DNA from: Mytilisepta virgata
Taxonomy: Eukaryota > Mollusca > Bivalvia > Mytilida > Mytilidae
DNA length: 64,000 bases
Direction: 5' to 3'
Assembly (NCBI GenBank): GCA_028015205.1
Contig: CM051519.1
Coordinates: forward strand, 79,877,539-79,941,538
The stretch's first letter is position 1; every line of letters starts with the position of its first letter. Position numbers and translations under genes: made by a program. The notes below the pieces were generated by a model, which worked only from the letters and a program-made list of their open reading frames with translations, ran no database searches and had not been told where the DNA came from. Shown here piece by piece: positions 33,346-44,319 of the stretch.

Positions 33346-33418
33346 GTTTCCGTAGTGTAGTGGTAATCACGTCCGCTTCACACGCGGAAGGTCCTGGGTT
33401 CGAGCCCCAGCGGAAACA
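33346..33418 (+). tRNA. tRNA-Val(CAC), unit 21
   Basis: Normal A14 form. Confidence 0.97.
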
Positions 33419-33680
33419 TTATTTTTTAGGACTCTGAATTCCTCAACGCCAATCTTTGGTAGCTGGTGAAATATCACCACCAACACAATAAACGAACAAC
33501 TTTTCATTTAAATTTGGTGACGTCAGGTCTTTAAAGAAATCGAATTATTTCTTTTTTTATAAACGCCTTGAAATATATAACCTCCTCATCCAACACTATA
33601 TACATCAACTGAGCATTTATCACCGCATTCGTGAATGGTGTAATATTTATAAGCCGTTCACCTGCAGCAGTAGTCATATA

Positions 33681-33752
33681 GGCTCGTTGGTCTAGGGGTA
33701 TGATTCTCGCTTAGGGTGCGAGAGGTCCCGGGTTCGAATCCCGGACGAGCCC
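33681..33752 (+). tRNA. tRNA-Pro(AGG), unit 21
   Basis: Standard copy. Confidence 0.97.
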
Positions 33753-34036
33753 AATTTTTTTGTCTGACACCTTCTGTCTGATAATAAGTCTATGGATTCT
33801 TTTGGATGACAACTGTTGATTGACGTTCATTTTTGCTGACAATTAATTTGAAAAACGAGAATTTAGATTTATGCCTAAACGACATTTCGACACAACTGAT
33901 ACTGATAACAGTATCTGATATGGTTAGTCGTTATTCTCTTACAATATGAGAATTAACTAGGATTAAGAAAATTCCATTTGCCACGTTGATGGTGCGATAT
34001 TGTTAAATAAGGAAAATTAGGATCTGATATCCAAGC

Positions 34037-34108
34037 GGCTCGTTGGTCTAGGGGTATGATTCTCGCTTTGGGTGCGAGAGGTCCCGGGTTCGAATCCCGG
34101 ACGAGCCC
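34037..34108 (+). tRNA. tRNA-Pro(TGG), unit 22
   Basis: Standard copy; G run 19. Confidence 0.97.
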
Positions 34109-34576
34109 GTTGTTTTTTGCAATTATTTGTTGGTATGAAGAGTGAAACCGAGGATAATTGTGGCTTGAAATTGTTGATGACAAGATGGATGAGATTGATT
34201 TTTTTGCAGTTGAATGTAGAAGCTATATATATAGAGAGAGATTGTGTGAGCAGCTGGAGCCACAGTGATGTTGACAGTGGCCGAGCGAAGCGAGGCGAAA
34301 AAATGCACATATCTATATTATATATATATATATAATTACTCATGTTTTATCTATCTCTCTGCTGGTTTCGGTGACAAACTCATTACGTGGTGAATAGAGA
34401 ACTGGGGGGGGGGGGGGGGGGGTGTAGTCAATTGTGAATTGAGCACACGGTCTTCGCGAATTTAATTAACATCTCCGGTGTATACCGTTACATGTAATAC
34501 ATGTAACCAGCTTCATTCAATATCAGTGCAATGTGGCAACAGTTTATATGCCGAAAAATCGTTAAATTGTCAGTCT

Positions 34577-34649
34577 GTTTCCGTAGTGTAGTGGTAATCA
34601 CGTCCGCTTCACACGCGGAAGGTCCTGGGTTCGAGCCCCAGCGGAAACA
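34577..34649 (+). tRNA. tRNA-Val(CAC), unit 22
   Basis: Normal A14 form. Confidence 0.97.
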
Positions 34650-34911
34650 TTATTTTTTAGGACTCTGAATTCCTCAACGCCAATCTTTGGTAGCTGGTGA
34701 AATATCACCACCAACACAATAAACGAACAACTTTTCATTTAAATTTGGTGACGTCAGGTCTTTAAAGAAATCGAATTATTTCTTTTTTTATAAACGCCTT
34801 GAAATATATAACCTCCTCATCCAACACTATATACATCAACTGAGCATTTATCACCGCATTCGTGAATGGTGTAATATTTATAAGCCGTTCACCTGCAGCA
34901 GTAGTCATATA

Positions 34912-34983
34912 GGCTCGTTGGTCTAGGGGTATGATTCTCGCTTAGGGTGCGAGAGGTCCCGGGTTCGAATCCCGGACGAGCCC
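34912..34983 (+). tRNA. tRNA-Pro(AGG), unit 22
   Basis: Standard copy. Confidence 0.97.
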
Positions 34984-35267
34984 AATTTTTTTGTCTGACA
35001 CCTTCTGTCTGATAATAAGTCTATGGATTCTTTTGGATGACAACTGTTGATTGACGTTCATTTTTGCTGACAATTAATTTGAAAAACGAGAATTTAGATT
35101 TATGCCTAAACGACATTTCGACACAACTGATACTGATAACAGTATCTGATATGGTTAGTCGTTATTCTCTTACAATATGAGAATTAACTAGGATTAAGAA
35201 AATTCCATTTGCCACGTTGATGGTGCGATATTGTTAAATAAGGAAAATTAGGATCTGATATCCAAGC

Positions 35268-35339
35268 GGCTCGTTGGTCTAGGGGTATGATTCTCGCTTT
35301 GGGTGCGAGAGGTCCCGGGTTCGAATCCCGGACGAGCCC
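35268..35339 (+). tRNA. tRNA-Pro(TGG), unit 23
   Basis: Standard copy; spacer marker C-to-G at 35586; G run 25. Confidence 0.97.
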
Positions 35340-35813
35340 GTTGTTTTTTGCAATTATTTGTTGGTATGAAGAGTGAAACCGAGGATAATTGTGGCTTGAA
35401 ATTGTTGATGACAAGATGGATGAGATTGATTTTTTTGCAGTTGAATGTAGAAGCTATATATATAGAGAGAGATTGTGTGAGCAGCTGGAGCCACAGTGAT
35501 GTTGACAGTGGCCGAGCGAAGCGAGGCGAAAAAATGCACATATCTATATTATATATATATATATAATTACTCATGTTTTATCTATGTCTCTGCTGGTTTC
35601 GGTGACAAACTCATTACGTGGTGAATAGAGAACTGGGGGGGGGGGGGGGGGGGGGGGGGTGTAGTCAATTGTGAATTGAGCACACGGTCTTCGCGAATTT
35701 AATTAACATCTCCGGTGTATACCGTTACATGTAATACATGTAACCAGCTTCATTCAATATCAGTGCAATGTGGCAACAGTTTATATGCCGAAAAATCGTT
35801 AAATTGTCAGTCT

Positions 35814-35886
35814 GTTTCCGTAGTGTAGTGGTAATCACGTCCGCTTCACACGCGGAAGGTCCTGGGTTCGAGCCCCAGCGGAAACA
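35814..35886 (+). tRNA. tRNA-Val(CAC), unit 23
   Basis: Normal A14 form. Confidence 0.97.
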
Positions 35887-36148
35887 TTATTTTTTAGGAC
35901 TCTGAATTCCTCAACGCCAATCTTTGGTAGCTGGTGAAATATCACCACCAACACAATAAACGAACAACTTTTCATTTAAATTTGGTGACGTCAGGTCTTT
36001 AAAGAAATCGAATTATTTCTTTTTTTATAAACGCCTTGAAATATATAACCTCCTCATCCAACACTATATACATCAACTGAGCATTTATCACCGCATTCGT
36101 GAATGGTGTAATATTTATAAGCCGTTCACCTGCAGCAGTAGTCATATA

Positions 36149-36220
36149 GGCTCGTTGGTCTAGGGGTATGATTCTCGCTTAGGGTGCGAGAGGTCCCGGG
36201 TTCGAATCCCGGACGAGCCC
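36149..36220 (+). tRNA. tRNA-Pro(AGG), unit 23
   Basis: Standard copy. Confidence 0.97.
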
Positions 36221-36504
36221 AATTTTTTTGTCTGACACCTTCTGTCTGATAATAAGTCTATGGATTCTTTTGGATGACAACTGTTGATTGACGTTCATTT
36301 TTGCTGACAATTAATTTGAAAAACGAGAATTTAGATTTATGCCTAAACGACATTTCGACACAACTGATACTGATAACAGTATCTGATATGGTTAGTCGTT
36401 ATTCTCTTACAATATGAGAATTAACTAGGATTAAGAAAATTCCATTTGCCACGTTGATGGTGCGATATTGTTAAATAAGGAAAATTAGGATCTGATATCC
36501 AAGC

Positions 36505-36576
36505 GGCTCGTTGGTCTAGGGGTATGATTCTCGCTTTGGGTGCGAGAGGTCCCGGGTTCGAATCCCGGACGAGCCC
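36505..36576 (+). tRNA. tRNA-Pro(TGG), unit 24
   Basis: Standard copy; G run 15. Confidence 0.97.
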
Positions 36577-37040
36577 GTTGTTTTTTGCAATTATTTGTTG
36601 GTATGAAGAGTGAAACCGAGGATAATTGTGGCTTGAAATTGTTGATGACAAGATGGATGAGATTGATTTTTTTGCAGTTGAATGTAGAAGCTATATATAT
36701 AGAGAGAGATTGTGTGAGCAGCTGGAGCCACAGTGATGTTGACAGTGGCCGAGCGAAGCGAGGCGAAAAAATGCACATATCTATATTATATATATATATA
36801 TAATTACTCATGTTTTATCTATCTCTCTGCTGGTTTCGGTGACAAACTCATTACGTGGTGAATAGAGAACTGGGGGGGGGGGGGGGTGTAGTCAATTGTG
36901 AATTGAGCACACGGTCTTCGCGAATTTAATTAACATCTCCGGTGTATACCGTTACATGTAATACATGTAACCAGCTTCATTCAATATCAGTGCAATGTGG
37001 CAACAGTTTATATGCCGAAAAATCGTTAAATTGTCAGTCT

Positions 37041-37113
37041 GTTTCCGTAGTGTAGTGGTAATCACGTCCGCTTCACACGCGGAAGGTCCTGGGTTCGAGC
37101 CCCAGCGGAAACA
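37041..37113 (+). tRNA. tRNA-Val(CAC), unit 24
   Basis: Normal A14 form. Confidence 0.97.
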
Positions 37114-37375
37114 TTATTTTTTAGGACTCTGAATTCCTCAACGCCAATCTTTGGTAGCTGGTGAAATATCACCACCAACACAATAAACGAACAACTTTTC
37201 ATTTAAATTTGGTGACGTCAGGTCTTTAAAGAAATCGAATTATTTCTTTTTTTATAAACGCCTTGAAATATATAACCTCCTCATCCAACACTATATACAT
37301 CAACTGAGCATTTATCACCGCATTCGTGAATGGTGTAATATTTATAAGCCGTTCACCTGCAGCAGTAGTCATATA

Positions 37376-37447
37376 GGCTCGTTGGTCTAGGGGTATGATT
37401 CTCGCTTAGGGTGCGAGAGGTCCCGGGTTCGAATCCCGGACGAGCCC
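37376..37447 (+). tRNA. tRNA-Pro(AGG), unit 24
   Basis: Standard copy. Confidence 0.97.
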
Positions 37448-37731
37448 AATTTTTTTGTCTGACACCTTCTGTCTGATAATAAGTCTATGGATTCTTTTGG
37501 ATGACAACTGTTGATTGACGTTCATTTTTGCTGACAATTAATTTGAAAAACGAGAATTTAGATTTATGCCTAAACGACATTTCGACACAACTGATACTGA
37601 TAACAGTATCTGATATGGTTAGTCGTTATTCTCTTACAATATGAGAATTAACTAGGATTAAGAAAATTCCATTTGCCACGTTGATGGTGCGATATTGTTA
37701 AATAAGGAAAATTAGGATCTGATATCCAAGC

Positions 37732-37803
37732 GGCTCGTTGGTCTAGGGGTATGATTCTCGCTTTGGGTGCGAGAGGTCCCGGGTTCGAATCCCGGACGAG
37801 CCC
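37732..37803 (+). tRNA. tRNA-Pro(TGG), unit 25
   Basis: Standard copy; G run 15. Confidence 0.97.
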
Positions 37804-38267
37804 GTTGTTTTTTGCAATTATTTGTTGGTATGAAGAGTGAAACCGAGGATAATTGTGGCTTGAAATTGTTGATGACAAGATGGATGAGATTGATTTTTTT
37901 GCAGTTGAATGTAGAAGCTATATATATAGAGAGAGATTGTGTGAGCAGCTGGAGCCACAGTGATGTTGACAGTGGCCGAGCGAAGCGAGGCGAAAAAATG
38001 CACATATCTATATTATATATATATATATAATTACTCATGTTTTATCTATCTCTCTGCTGGTTTCGGTGACAAACTCATTACGTGGTGAATAGAGAACTGG
38101 GGGGGGGGGGGGGTGTAGTCAATTGTGAATTGAGCACACGGTCTTCGCGAATTTAATTAACATCTCCGGTGTATACCGTTACATGTAATACATGTAACCA
38201 GCTTCATTCAATATCAGTGCAATGTGGCAACAGTTTATATGCCGAAAAATCGTTAAATTGTCAGTCT

Positions 38268-38340
38268 GTTTCCGTAGTGTAGTGGTAATCACGTCCGCTT
38301 CACACGCGGAAGGTCCTGGGTTCGAGCCCCAGCGGAAACA
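38268..38340 (+). tRNA. tRNA-Val(CAC), unit 25
   Basis: Normal A14 form. Confidence 0.97.
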
Positions 38341-38602
38341 TTATTTTTTAGGACTCTGAATTCCTCAACGCCAATCTTTGGTAGCTGGTGAAATATCACC
38401 ACCAACACAATAAACGAACAACTTTTCATTTAAATTTGGTGACGTCAGGTCTTTAAAGAAATCGAATTATTTCTTTTTTTATAAACGCCTTGAAATATAT
38501 AACCTCCTCATCCAACACTATATACATCAACTGAGCATTTATCACCGCATTCGTGAATGGTGTAATATTTATAAGCCGTTCACCTGCAGCAGTAGTCATA
38601 TA

Positions 38603-38674
38603 GGCTCGTTGGTCTAGGGGTATGATTCTCGCTTAGGGTGCGAGAGGTCCCGGGTTCGAATCCCGGACGAGCCC
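38603..38674 (+). tRNA. tRNA-Pro(AGG), unit 25
   Basis: Standard copy. Confidence 0.97.
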
Positions 38675-38958
38675 AATTTTTTTGTCTGACACCTTCTGTC
38701 TGATAATAAGTCTATGGATTCTTTTGGATGACAACTGTTGATTGACGTTCATTTTTGCTGACAATTAATTTGAAAAACGAGAATTTAGATTTATGCCTAA
38801 ACGACATTTCGACACAACTGATACTGATAACAGTATCTGATATGGTTAGTCGTTATTCTCTTACAATATGAGAATTAACTAGGATTAAGAAAATTCCATT
38901 TGCCACGTTGATGGTGCGATATTGTTAAATAAGGAAAATTAGGATCTGATATCCAAGC

Positions 38959-39030
38959 GGCTCGTTGGTCTAGGGGTATGATTCTCGCTTTGGGTGCGAG
39001 AGGTCCCGGGTTCGAATCCCGGACGAGCCC
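38959..39030 (+). tRNA. tRNA-Pro(TGG), unit 26
   Basis: Last complete Pro(TGG); G run 16. Confidence 0.97.
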
Positions 39031-39495
39031 GTTGTTTTTTGCAATTATTTGTTGGTATGAAGAGTGAAACCGAGGATAATTGTGGCTTGAAATTGTTGAT
39101 GACAAGATGGATGAGATTGATTTTTTTGCAGTTGAATGTAGAAGCTATATATATAGAGAGAGATTGTGTGAGCAGCTGGAGCCACAGTGATGTTGACAGT
39201 GGCCGAGCGAAGCGAGGCGAAAAAATGCACATATCTATATTATATATATATATATAATTACTCATGTTTTATCTATCTCTCTGCTGGTTTCGGTGACAAA
39301 CTCATTACGTGGTGAATAGAGAACTGGGGGGGGGGGGGGGGTGTAGTCAATTGTGAATTGAGCACACGGTCTTCGCGAATTTAATTAACATCTCCGGTGT
39401 ATACCGTTACATGTAATACATGTAACCAGCTTCATTCAATATCAGTGCAATGTGGCAACAGTTTATATGCCGAAAAATCGTTAAATTGTCAGTCT

Positions 39496-39568
39496 GTTTC
39501 CGTAGTGTAGTGGTAATCACGTCCGCTTCACACGCGGAAGGTCCTGGGTTCGAGCCCCAGCGGAAACA
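39496..39568 (+). tRNA. tRNA-Val(CAC), unit 26
   Basis: Last Val copy, normal A14 form. Confidence 0.97.
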
Positions 39569-39830
39569 TTATTTTTTAGGACTCTGAATTCCTCAACGCC
39601 AATCTTTGGTAGCTGGTGAAATATCACCACCAACACAATAAACGAACAACTTTTCATTTAAATTTGGTGACGTCAGGTCTTTAAAGAAATCGAATTATTT
39701 CTTTTTTTATAAACGCCTTGAAATATATAACCTCCTCATCCAACACTATATACATCAACTGAGCATTTATCACCGCATTCGTGAATGGTGTAATATTTAT
39801 AAGCCGTTCACCTGCAGCAGTAGTCATATA

Positions 39831-39902
39831 GGCTCGTTGGTCTAGGGGTATGATTCTCGCTTAGGGTGCGAGAGGTCCCGGGTTCGAATCCCGGACGAGC
39901 CC
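39831..39902 (+). tRNA. tRNA-Pro(AGG), unit 26
   Basis: Last complete gene of the array. Confidence 0.97.
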
Positions 39903-40186
39903 AATTTTTTTGTCTGACACCTTCTGTCTGATAATAAGTCTATGGATTCTTTTGGATGACAACTGTTGATTGACGTTCATTTTTGCTGACAATTAATTTG
40001 AAAAACGAGAATTTAGATTTATGCCTAAACGACATTTCGACACAACTGATACTGATAACAGTATCTGATATGGTTAGTCGTTATTCTCTTACAATATGAG
40101 AATTAACTAGGATTAAGAAAATTCCATTTGCCACGTTGATGGTGCGATATTGTTAAATAAGGAAAATTAGGATCTGATATCCAAGC

Positions 40187-40234
40187 GGCTCGTTGGTCTA
40201 GGGGTATGATTCTCGCTTTGGGTGCGAGAGGTCC
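40187..40234 (+). pseudogene. tRNA-Pro(TGG), bases 1-48 only: right end of the array
   Basis: The gene is intact to the variable loop, then sequence switches without transition to unrelated DNA. It lacks the T arm, box B, acceptor 3' strand and terminator. The breakpoint is 12 bases past the LINE target, so it is not a standard insertion of that LINE. Confidence 0.92.
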
Positions 40235-41570
40235 AGGAATGAAATGAACAGTCAAAATTATTTAATAAAACTCCATATTTATGCCTATGAAAATTTAAAT
40301 TCGTCCTGGCAAATGTAAAGAACAATTTAAAATATGTGGTTTTTTTCTTGTGCTAAACTTAGCTTGAAAAGGGAAGTGCAATTTTACCTAAATCTGGGCG
40401 TCTTAAGTCTTTAAATTGCACAATTTTTAAATATTCATATGAAATAGTTTTATTTGGAATATTTCTAATAAATTTACGAATTAATATAATATTGACGAAT
40501 AGGAAAAGAGTGTGGTATTCATTTTGAGACTCAATCATCCCTTCATAAAATGGTTGCGCCCAGTGAATCTTCCAACGGTTCAGGGTCACTATTTATTTTC
40601 ATGAGATAATTCATATAAAAAGGCCTAAACTTGACATTTTGTTATTTCCCTATATTTCGTTTGCCTTAAAGCTAGATAAAATCTGGTACAGTGCAATAAT
40701 CTTCACCACAGGTTCGATTTTCGTGGTACAATTAGAAATTAAATTTTTTACAAACTTGGTCTCAATGAGATCTCCCTGGGGAAACCCTTTTCTTTACTCT
40801 TAATTTTCCCAAAATACTTACGAAATTCCAGGTATCCTTACTCCATTAAAAACTGCCAAATCTTTCCTGTTTCTAATGCATTGTCTTTTAAATCTACTCT
40901 GTTTTATAAGATACAAATTAATTATTCTCTATATTTTAAGTATTTCTTCATATGTTATCTGATACTGGCAGCACTATTTTTTTTAAGAACTTGTTTCATG
41001 CCCCACGAAAATTCTATTTTGGAATTAGTGACCCTGAACCAACGGTTTCTTGTAACCGGTACACATCTACATTGTAGTTGGTAAGGCTAGAGAACCTCCG
41101 AGACGCCTTGAATGAAACCTTCTGCACATTCTAGTAACCAAATTACAACTTTTAGATAAAAATTTATTTTTCTATACCCTTTCCTATCTTTTCTATTCAT
41201 TTGGGCCTAGAAATATTGCTTAAATTACAATGAAGGGGGAAGAAGAAATGGAAAAATTACACTTTAAATAAACATGACAAGATGAGGAACAATTTTCGTA
41301 TTTGTGGACAACAAAAATCAAGGGCAATAATTAAAATCATAGGCGAATAACAATATTTACAATGTTATTTTATGAACTGTTTCTTCGCAACTTTTTGACA
41401 ATTCAACCTTTAGTAACCTGTTACATGTAGATAAGAAGATACTTTAAGAACATTTTACATGATTGTACGTCGTGTTTTAACTTTTTGTTTGCTCTATGTC
41501 GGCAGTTTCAAGTCTACAGGTTTTAAACAGATGAAACATATCACCTTATTTATGCAGGAAGCAGAGACTG
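40235..41570. other. A+T-rich DNA right of the array, no gene seen
   Basis: Only short ORFs without family resemblance or coding look. No repeat of the array or of the elements further right was recognised. Confidence 0.6.
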
Positions 41571-41725
41571 CTTACTCTTCCGGAGTCCACCCCCGATTTT
41601 TTGGTGGGGTCCATGTTGTTCATATGTTTTTAGTTTTTAAGTATAGAGTTTGTATTGTTTTTGTCTTGTCTTCGTTGTTCTCAGGAGTTTTTCGGTTGTT
41701 TTCGATTTCCCCTTCCTTCAAAATT
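41570..41725. repeat. Degenerate interspersed repeat (mussel-type)
   Basis: The stretch around CCCCCGATTTTTTGGTGGGG followed by a T/G-rich tail to TTTTCGATTTCC resembles a very common mussel interspersed repeat that I recall. The assignment rests on memory and the boundaries are approximate. Confidence 0.45.
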
Positions 41726-42004
41726 ATATCAATCAACAGCTTTACAAAAATGAATAATTGTACGGCTTGGTTTATTTCCTGATTAAACTTACAATATGTT
41801 CAGTATTTTGCAGATACAACTGTTTATTACATATTAAAGTCGTTTATAGAACTTTATTTTAATTTGTTTTAAAGCAGAAATTTAACATAGAATTATTTCA
41901 TTAACATTAAAACATGTTTACCTCTCAAAACCAGTTTACCAAGGGAAGTAACCAAACAAATCATTTAAATATGGTAATTACATGCATGCACAGGGGCCAG
42001 ACTT

Positions 42005-42054
42005 CTGGAAATTTATTTATTTTTTTTTTTTTTTTTATTTTTTTTTTTTTTTGT
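42005..42054. repeat. T-rich tract
   Basis: Nearly pure T with a few A, about 50 bases. It could be the reverse-strand A tail of an old retroelement, but nothing recognisable lies beside it. Confidence 0.5.
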
Positions 42055-42129
42055 CTTATTTCATGAGTACTTTTAATAAATATTTACAATAACAACGAAT
42101 ATTCTGCGTTTATTATCAATGTGCTATAT

Positions 42130-42194
42130 ACTATCCATGTCTTTATACTAAAAAATACTTCTTTAGGATTTTTTAGTATAAGGACGTGGATAGT
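42130..42194. repeat. 27-bp inverted repeat with 11-base loop
   Basis: Arms 42130-42156 and 42168-42194 are reverse complements except at two positions, and both mismatches are G-U pairs in RNA. The outer end reads ACTATCC and GGATAGT. It is followed by two GGACGTGGA-like direct repeats and a (TA)n tract. Confidence 0.8.
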
Positions 42195-42486
42195 GGACGT
42201 GGACGTTATATATATATATATAACAGTAAGTTTCGAACATAAATTATTTTTTGAATCAACATTTTTTTTAATATTGAAATGTTTGACGTGCCATATTCAA
42301 TCGATATTATAGCATGCCGTTTTTGGACAAAACGGAATCCGTCATGCGAGGAATCAATGTTGATTTAGCCTGACAATTTGTGAAAACCCATGATGGCGCA
42401 GCAACAATATTCATATCGTACTAGCCGAAAACAGGACATTTAGGCTTATATGTTACGTTACTAAATAATTTATATTCTATCATCGT

Positions 42487-42516
42487 CGGAAACCCACGTC
42501 CGGTCGTGGGTTTCCG
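42487..42516. repeat. 11-bp perfect hairpin
   Basis: CGGAAACCCAC and GTGGGTTTCCG around an 8-base loop, first of two neighbouring hairpins. Confidence 0.8.
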
Positions 42517-42532
42517 TTTGATGTGTCTTTAT

Positions 42533-42558
42533 TGCGTGAACCCCTGAGGGTTCACGCA
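42533..42558. repeat. 11-bp perfect hairpin with CTGA loop
   Basis: TGCGTGAACCC and GGGTTCACGCA enclose four bases; it begins 16 bases after the hairpin at 42487-42516. Confidence 0.8.
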
Positions 42559-43300
42559 TATATGTTAGTTAGAAACATGGTCTATGGAGGAATATTCGGA
42601 AGCTAAATTATTGTTCATTCGGAACACTTATTCTTCTTACTGTATTAGCTTCCTGCAATTAGGAGCACCTCCTTACGGGGATTTTAAAATATTTCAAAAG
42701 TGGCAATAAAGCATGAAGAACTTTTTTACAGATCGCTAATTCATTTATCTGCTTTATGATAATAAACTATCTATAGATCACTTTCAAATATGTATGTTTA
42801 TTTTAAAGCTATTTTGTGTATCCCAAGTGTTTACTTGAGCAAAGTTGGCAGTTGTAATCTGTCGTGCTCTAAGAGAATCCTAAGAAGTATCCGTTTGATA
42901 ACAAGTGAAAGTTTAATGGTCAAGATTTAAAGGCCTGTGATATCGAACATCTGTGTCTAGATATTAATGGTGTTGGGGTTTCTACATATTGATTTATAAT
43001 GGGTTTTGGTGGTTAGATTTGTTGATTTGTATCTATAAAATTTATGCACAGTTGTCATTTTGACAAATCAGATAAACAAAAAATTTCCGTTTCAAGAACC
43101 GAAAATAATTTTAAATTTAAAACAGCAAATACTTAAACAATATAATTGATTTTTTACTTATAAAATGTTACTTCAATGTAATTCAACTGTTGATATTTGT
43201 TGATATGCTTTGACAAGTGTCATGCAACTACTCTGAACAAAAATAAAATGATAATAACTTTTAATTGAAGTTTTTGTTTCATTCATATTTGTACCTAATA
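42559..43300. other. A+T-rich DNA, no gene seen
   Basis: No supported ORF, RNA gene or repeat was recognised here. Confidence 0.5.
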
Positions 43301-43790
43301 TGGAAACATCATCTGTTGTGTTTATTGGTCAGAACTATTCCTTTAAAAGTCTGTTGTTGGGTATGAAGTATAATTTCCTTAATTTGGACATGCATTGTCT
43401 CATTAATGGTCTTGTGTCTTTGAATAAAGTTGGTTAGTTATTGATCTACTTTTGAACATTGGTTTTCCTTTCTTATACCTTTCAATAGAACATTCCTACT
43501 AGTTCATGTAGTTTTTAACTTGAAAGAAAAGTTTTTATTAATTCATATACATTTTAACAAAATTCCTAAATCGAATTATCCTGCGACTGATATGATTAAA
43601 TAATATTTGGTATGCTTGCCAATGAGACAACTTTTCATCAAAGACCAAATGTCATAGATGGAAGCAATTTTGGTCACAGTATGGCGTTGAATGTGGAGTC
43701 TTAGCAAAGTAAGCTAAATGACCTCAAATTGACCAGTGTTATACAATTTGGACAAGATATAAATCAATGGCCATATTTATATACAAAACA
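43300..43790. repeat. Degenerate mussel-type interspersed repeats
   Basis: Two pieces look familiar from mussel genomes: one near 43350-43435 (GGGTATGAAGTATAATTTCC and GCATTGTCTCATTAATGG) and one near 43610-43690 (TTGCCAATGAGACAACTTTT followed by AAAGACCAAATG). Both are diverged; families and limits are not certain. Confidence 0.45.
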
Positions 43791-43799
43791 AAGGTAACA

Positions 43800-44262
43800 G
43801 ACACAATAGTAATAAGCAAAAAAAAATTGCAGGCTTCTGATTTGGGATAGGTATATCAAGTATACATGTATACACAGCGAATTGAATGTATTAGCTGGAT
43901 CAAAACCCATTTCTAATGTGGAACAGGATTTTACAGCACAAAATAAAATGATAAGTAGTTTTTCTCCTAGGTTTCATTTTCAGCAAAGGTAGCATCCCAT
44001 TTGGCTAAGTTGAACCTGACTCGTTTTAATTTGTCTTATTTGGTAGGTATCCTTCCACATTCCATGAAACAAAATATTGTGCTTGCCCTAAAATATGTTT
44101 TTTAAAAAGAAAAGTAAATAAAATTACTGAGAGTTCTAGGTGAAATATTACCTTTGCCAATAAAAACCCTTGAAGAGCCATCCATTGCTAGTAGTTTGAC
44201 CTTTCACACTGGTAAAAAATGAAAGCTAACACCATTTAGATATCTGTACTACTAAAGGATAT

Positions 44263-44319
<57 letters not shown>

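Larger units (their letters stand above)
16449..40234 (+). repeat. tRNA tandem array, block 3 (units 8-26 and a truncated end)
   Basis: Nineteen nearly identical units plus a broken last one. Distances are fixed: Pro(TGG) start to Val start is 521 plus the length of the G run; Val start to Pro(AGG) start is 335; Pro(AGG) start to next Pro(TGG) start is 356, or 355 in unit 20, which lost one G. Each spacer also holds a 21-bp palindrome (arms GTTACATGTA and TACATGTAAC, one central A; 759-779 in unit 1) and a short TA microsatellite. The array ends at 40234 inside a Pro(TGG) gene and the sequence beyond is unrelated. Confidence 0.97.

Noticed and set aside
217..39257. Four short ORFs (61-109 residues) repeated in every array unit on both strands
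   Set aside because: They are copied along with the array, overlap the tRNA-Pro(TGG) gene and its spacer, mostly lack natural starts and resemble no protein family. Their conservation only reflects homogenisation of the DNA.
1..40234. The whole array as a mere assembly artefact
   Set aside because: Units carry private changes, individual G-run lengths and two different embedded elements, which a collapsed or looped assembly would not produce. Exact copy number still needs reads.
301..40234. CRISPR-like or satellite interpretation of the repeats
   Set aside because: Unit size, three folded tRNA genes with pol III signals and eukaryotic elements make it a gene array.
42005..42054. T-rich tract as the tail of a reverse-oriented LINE
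   Set aside because: No coding remnant or target duplication next to it.
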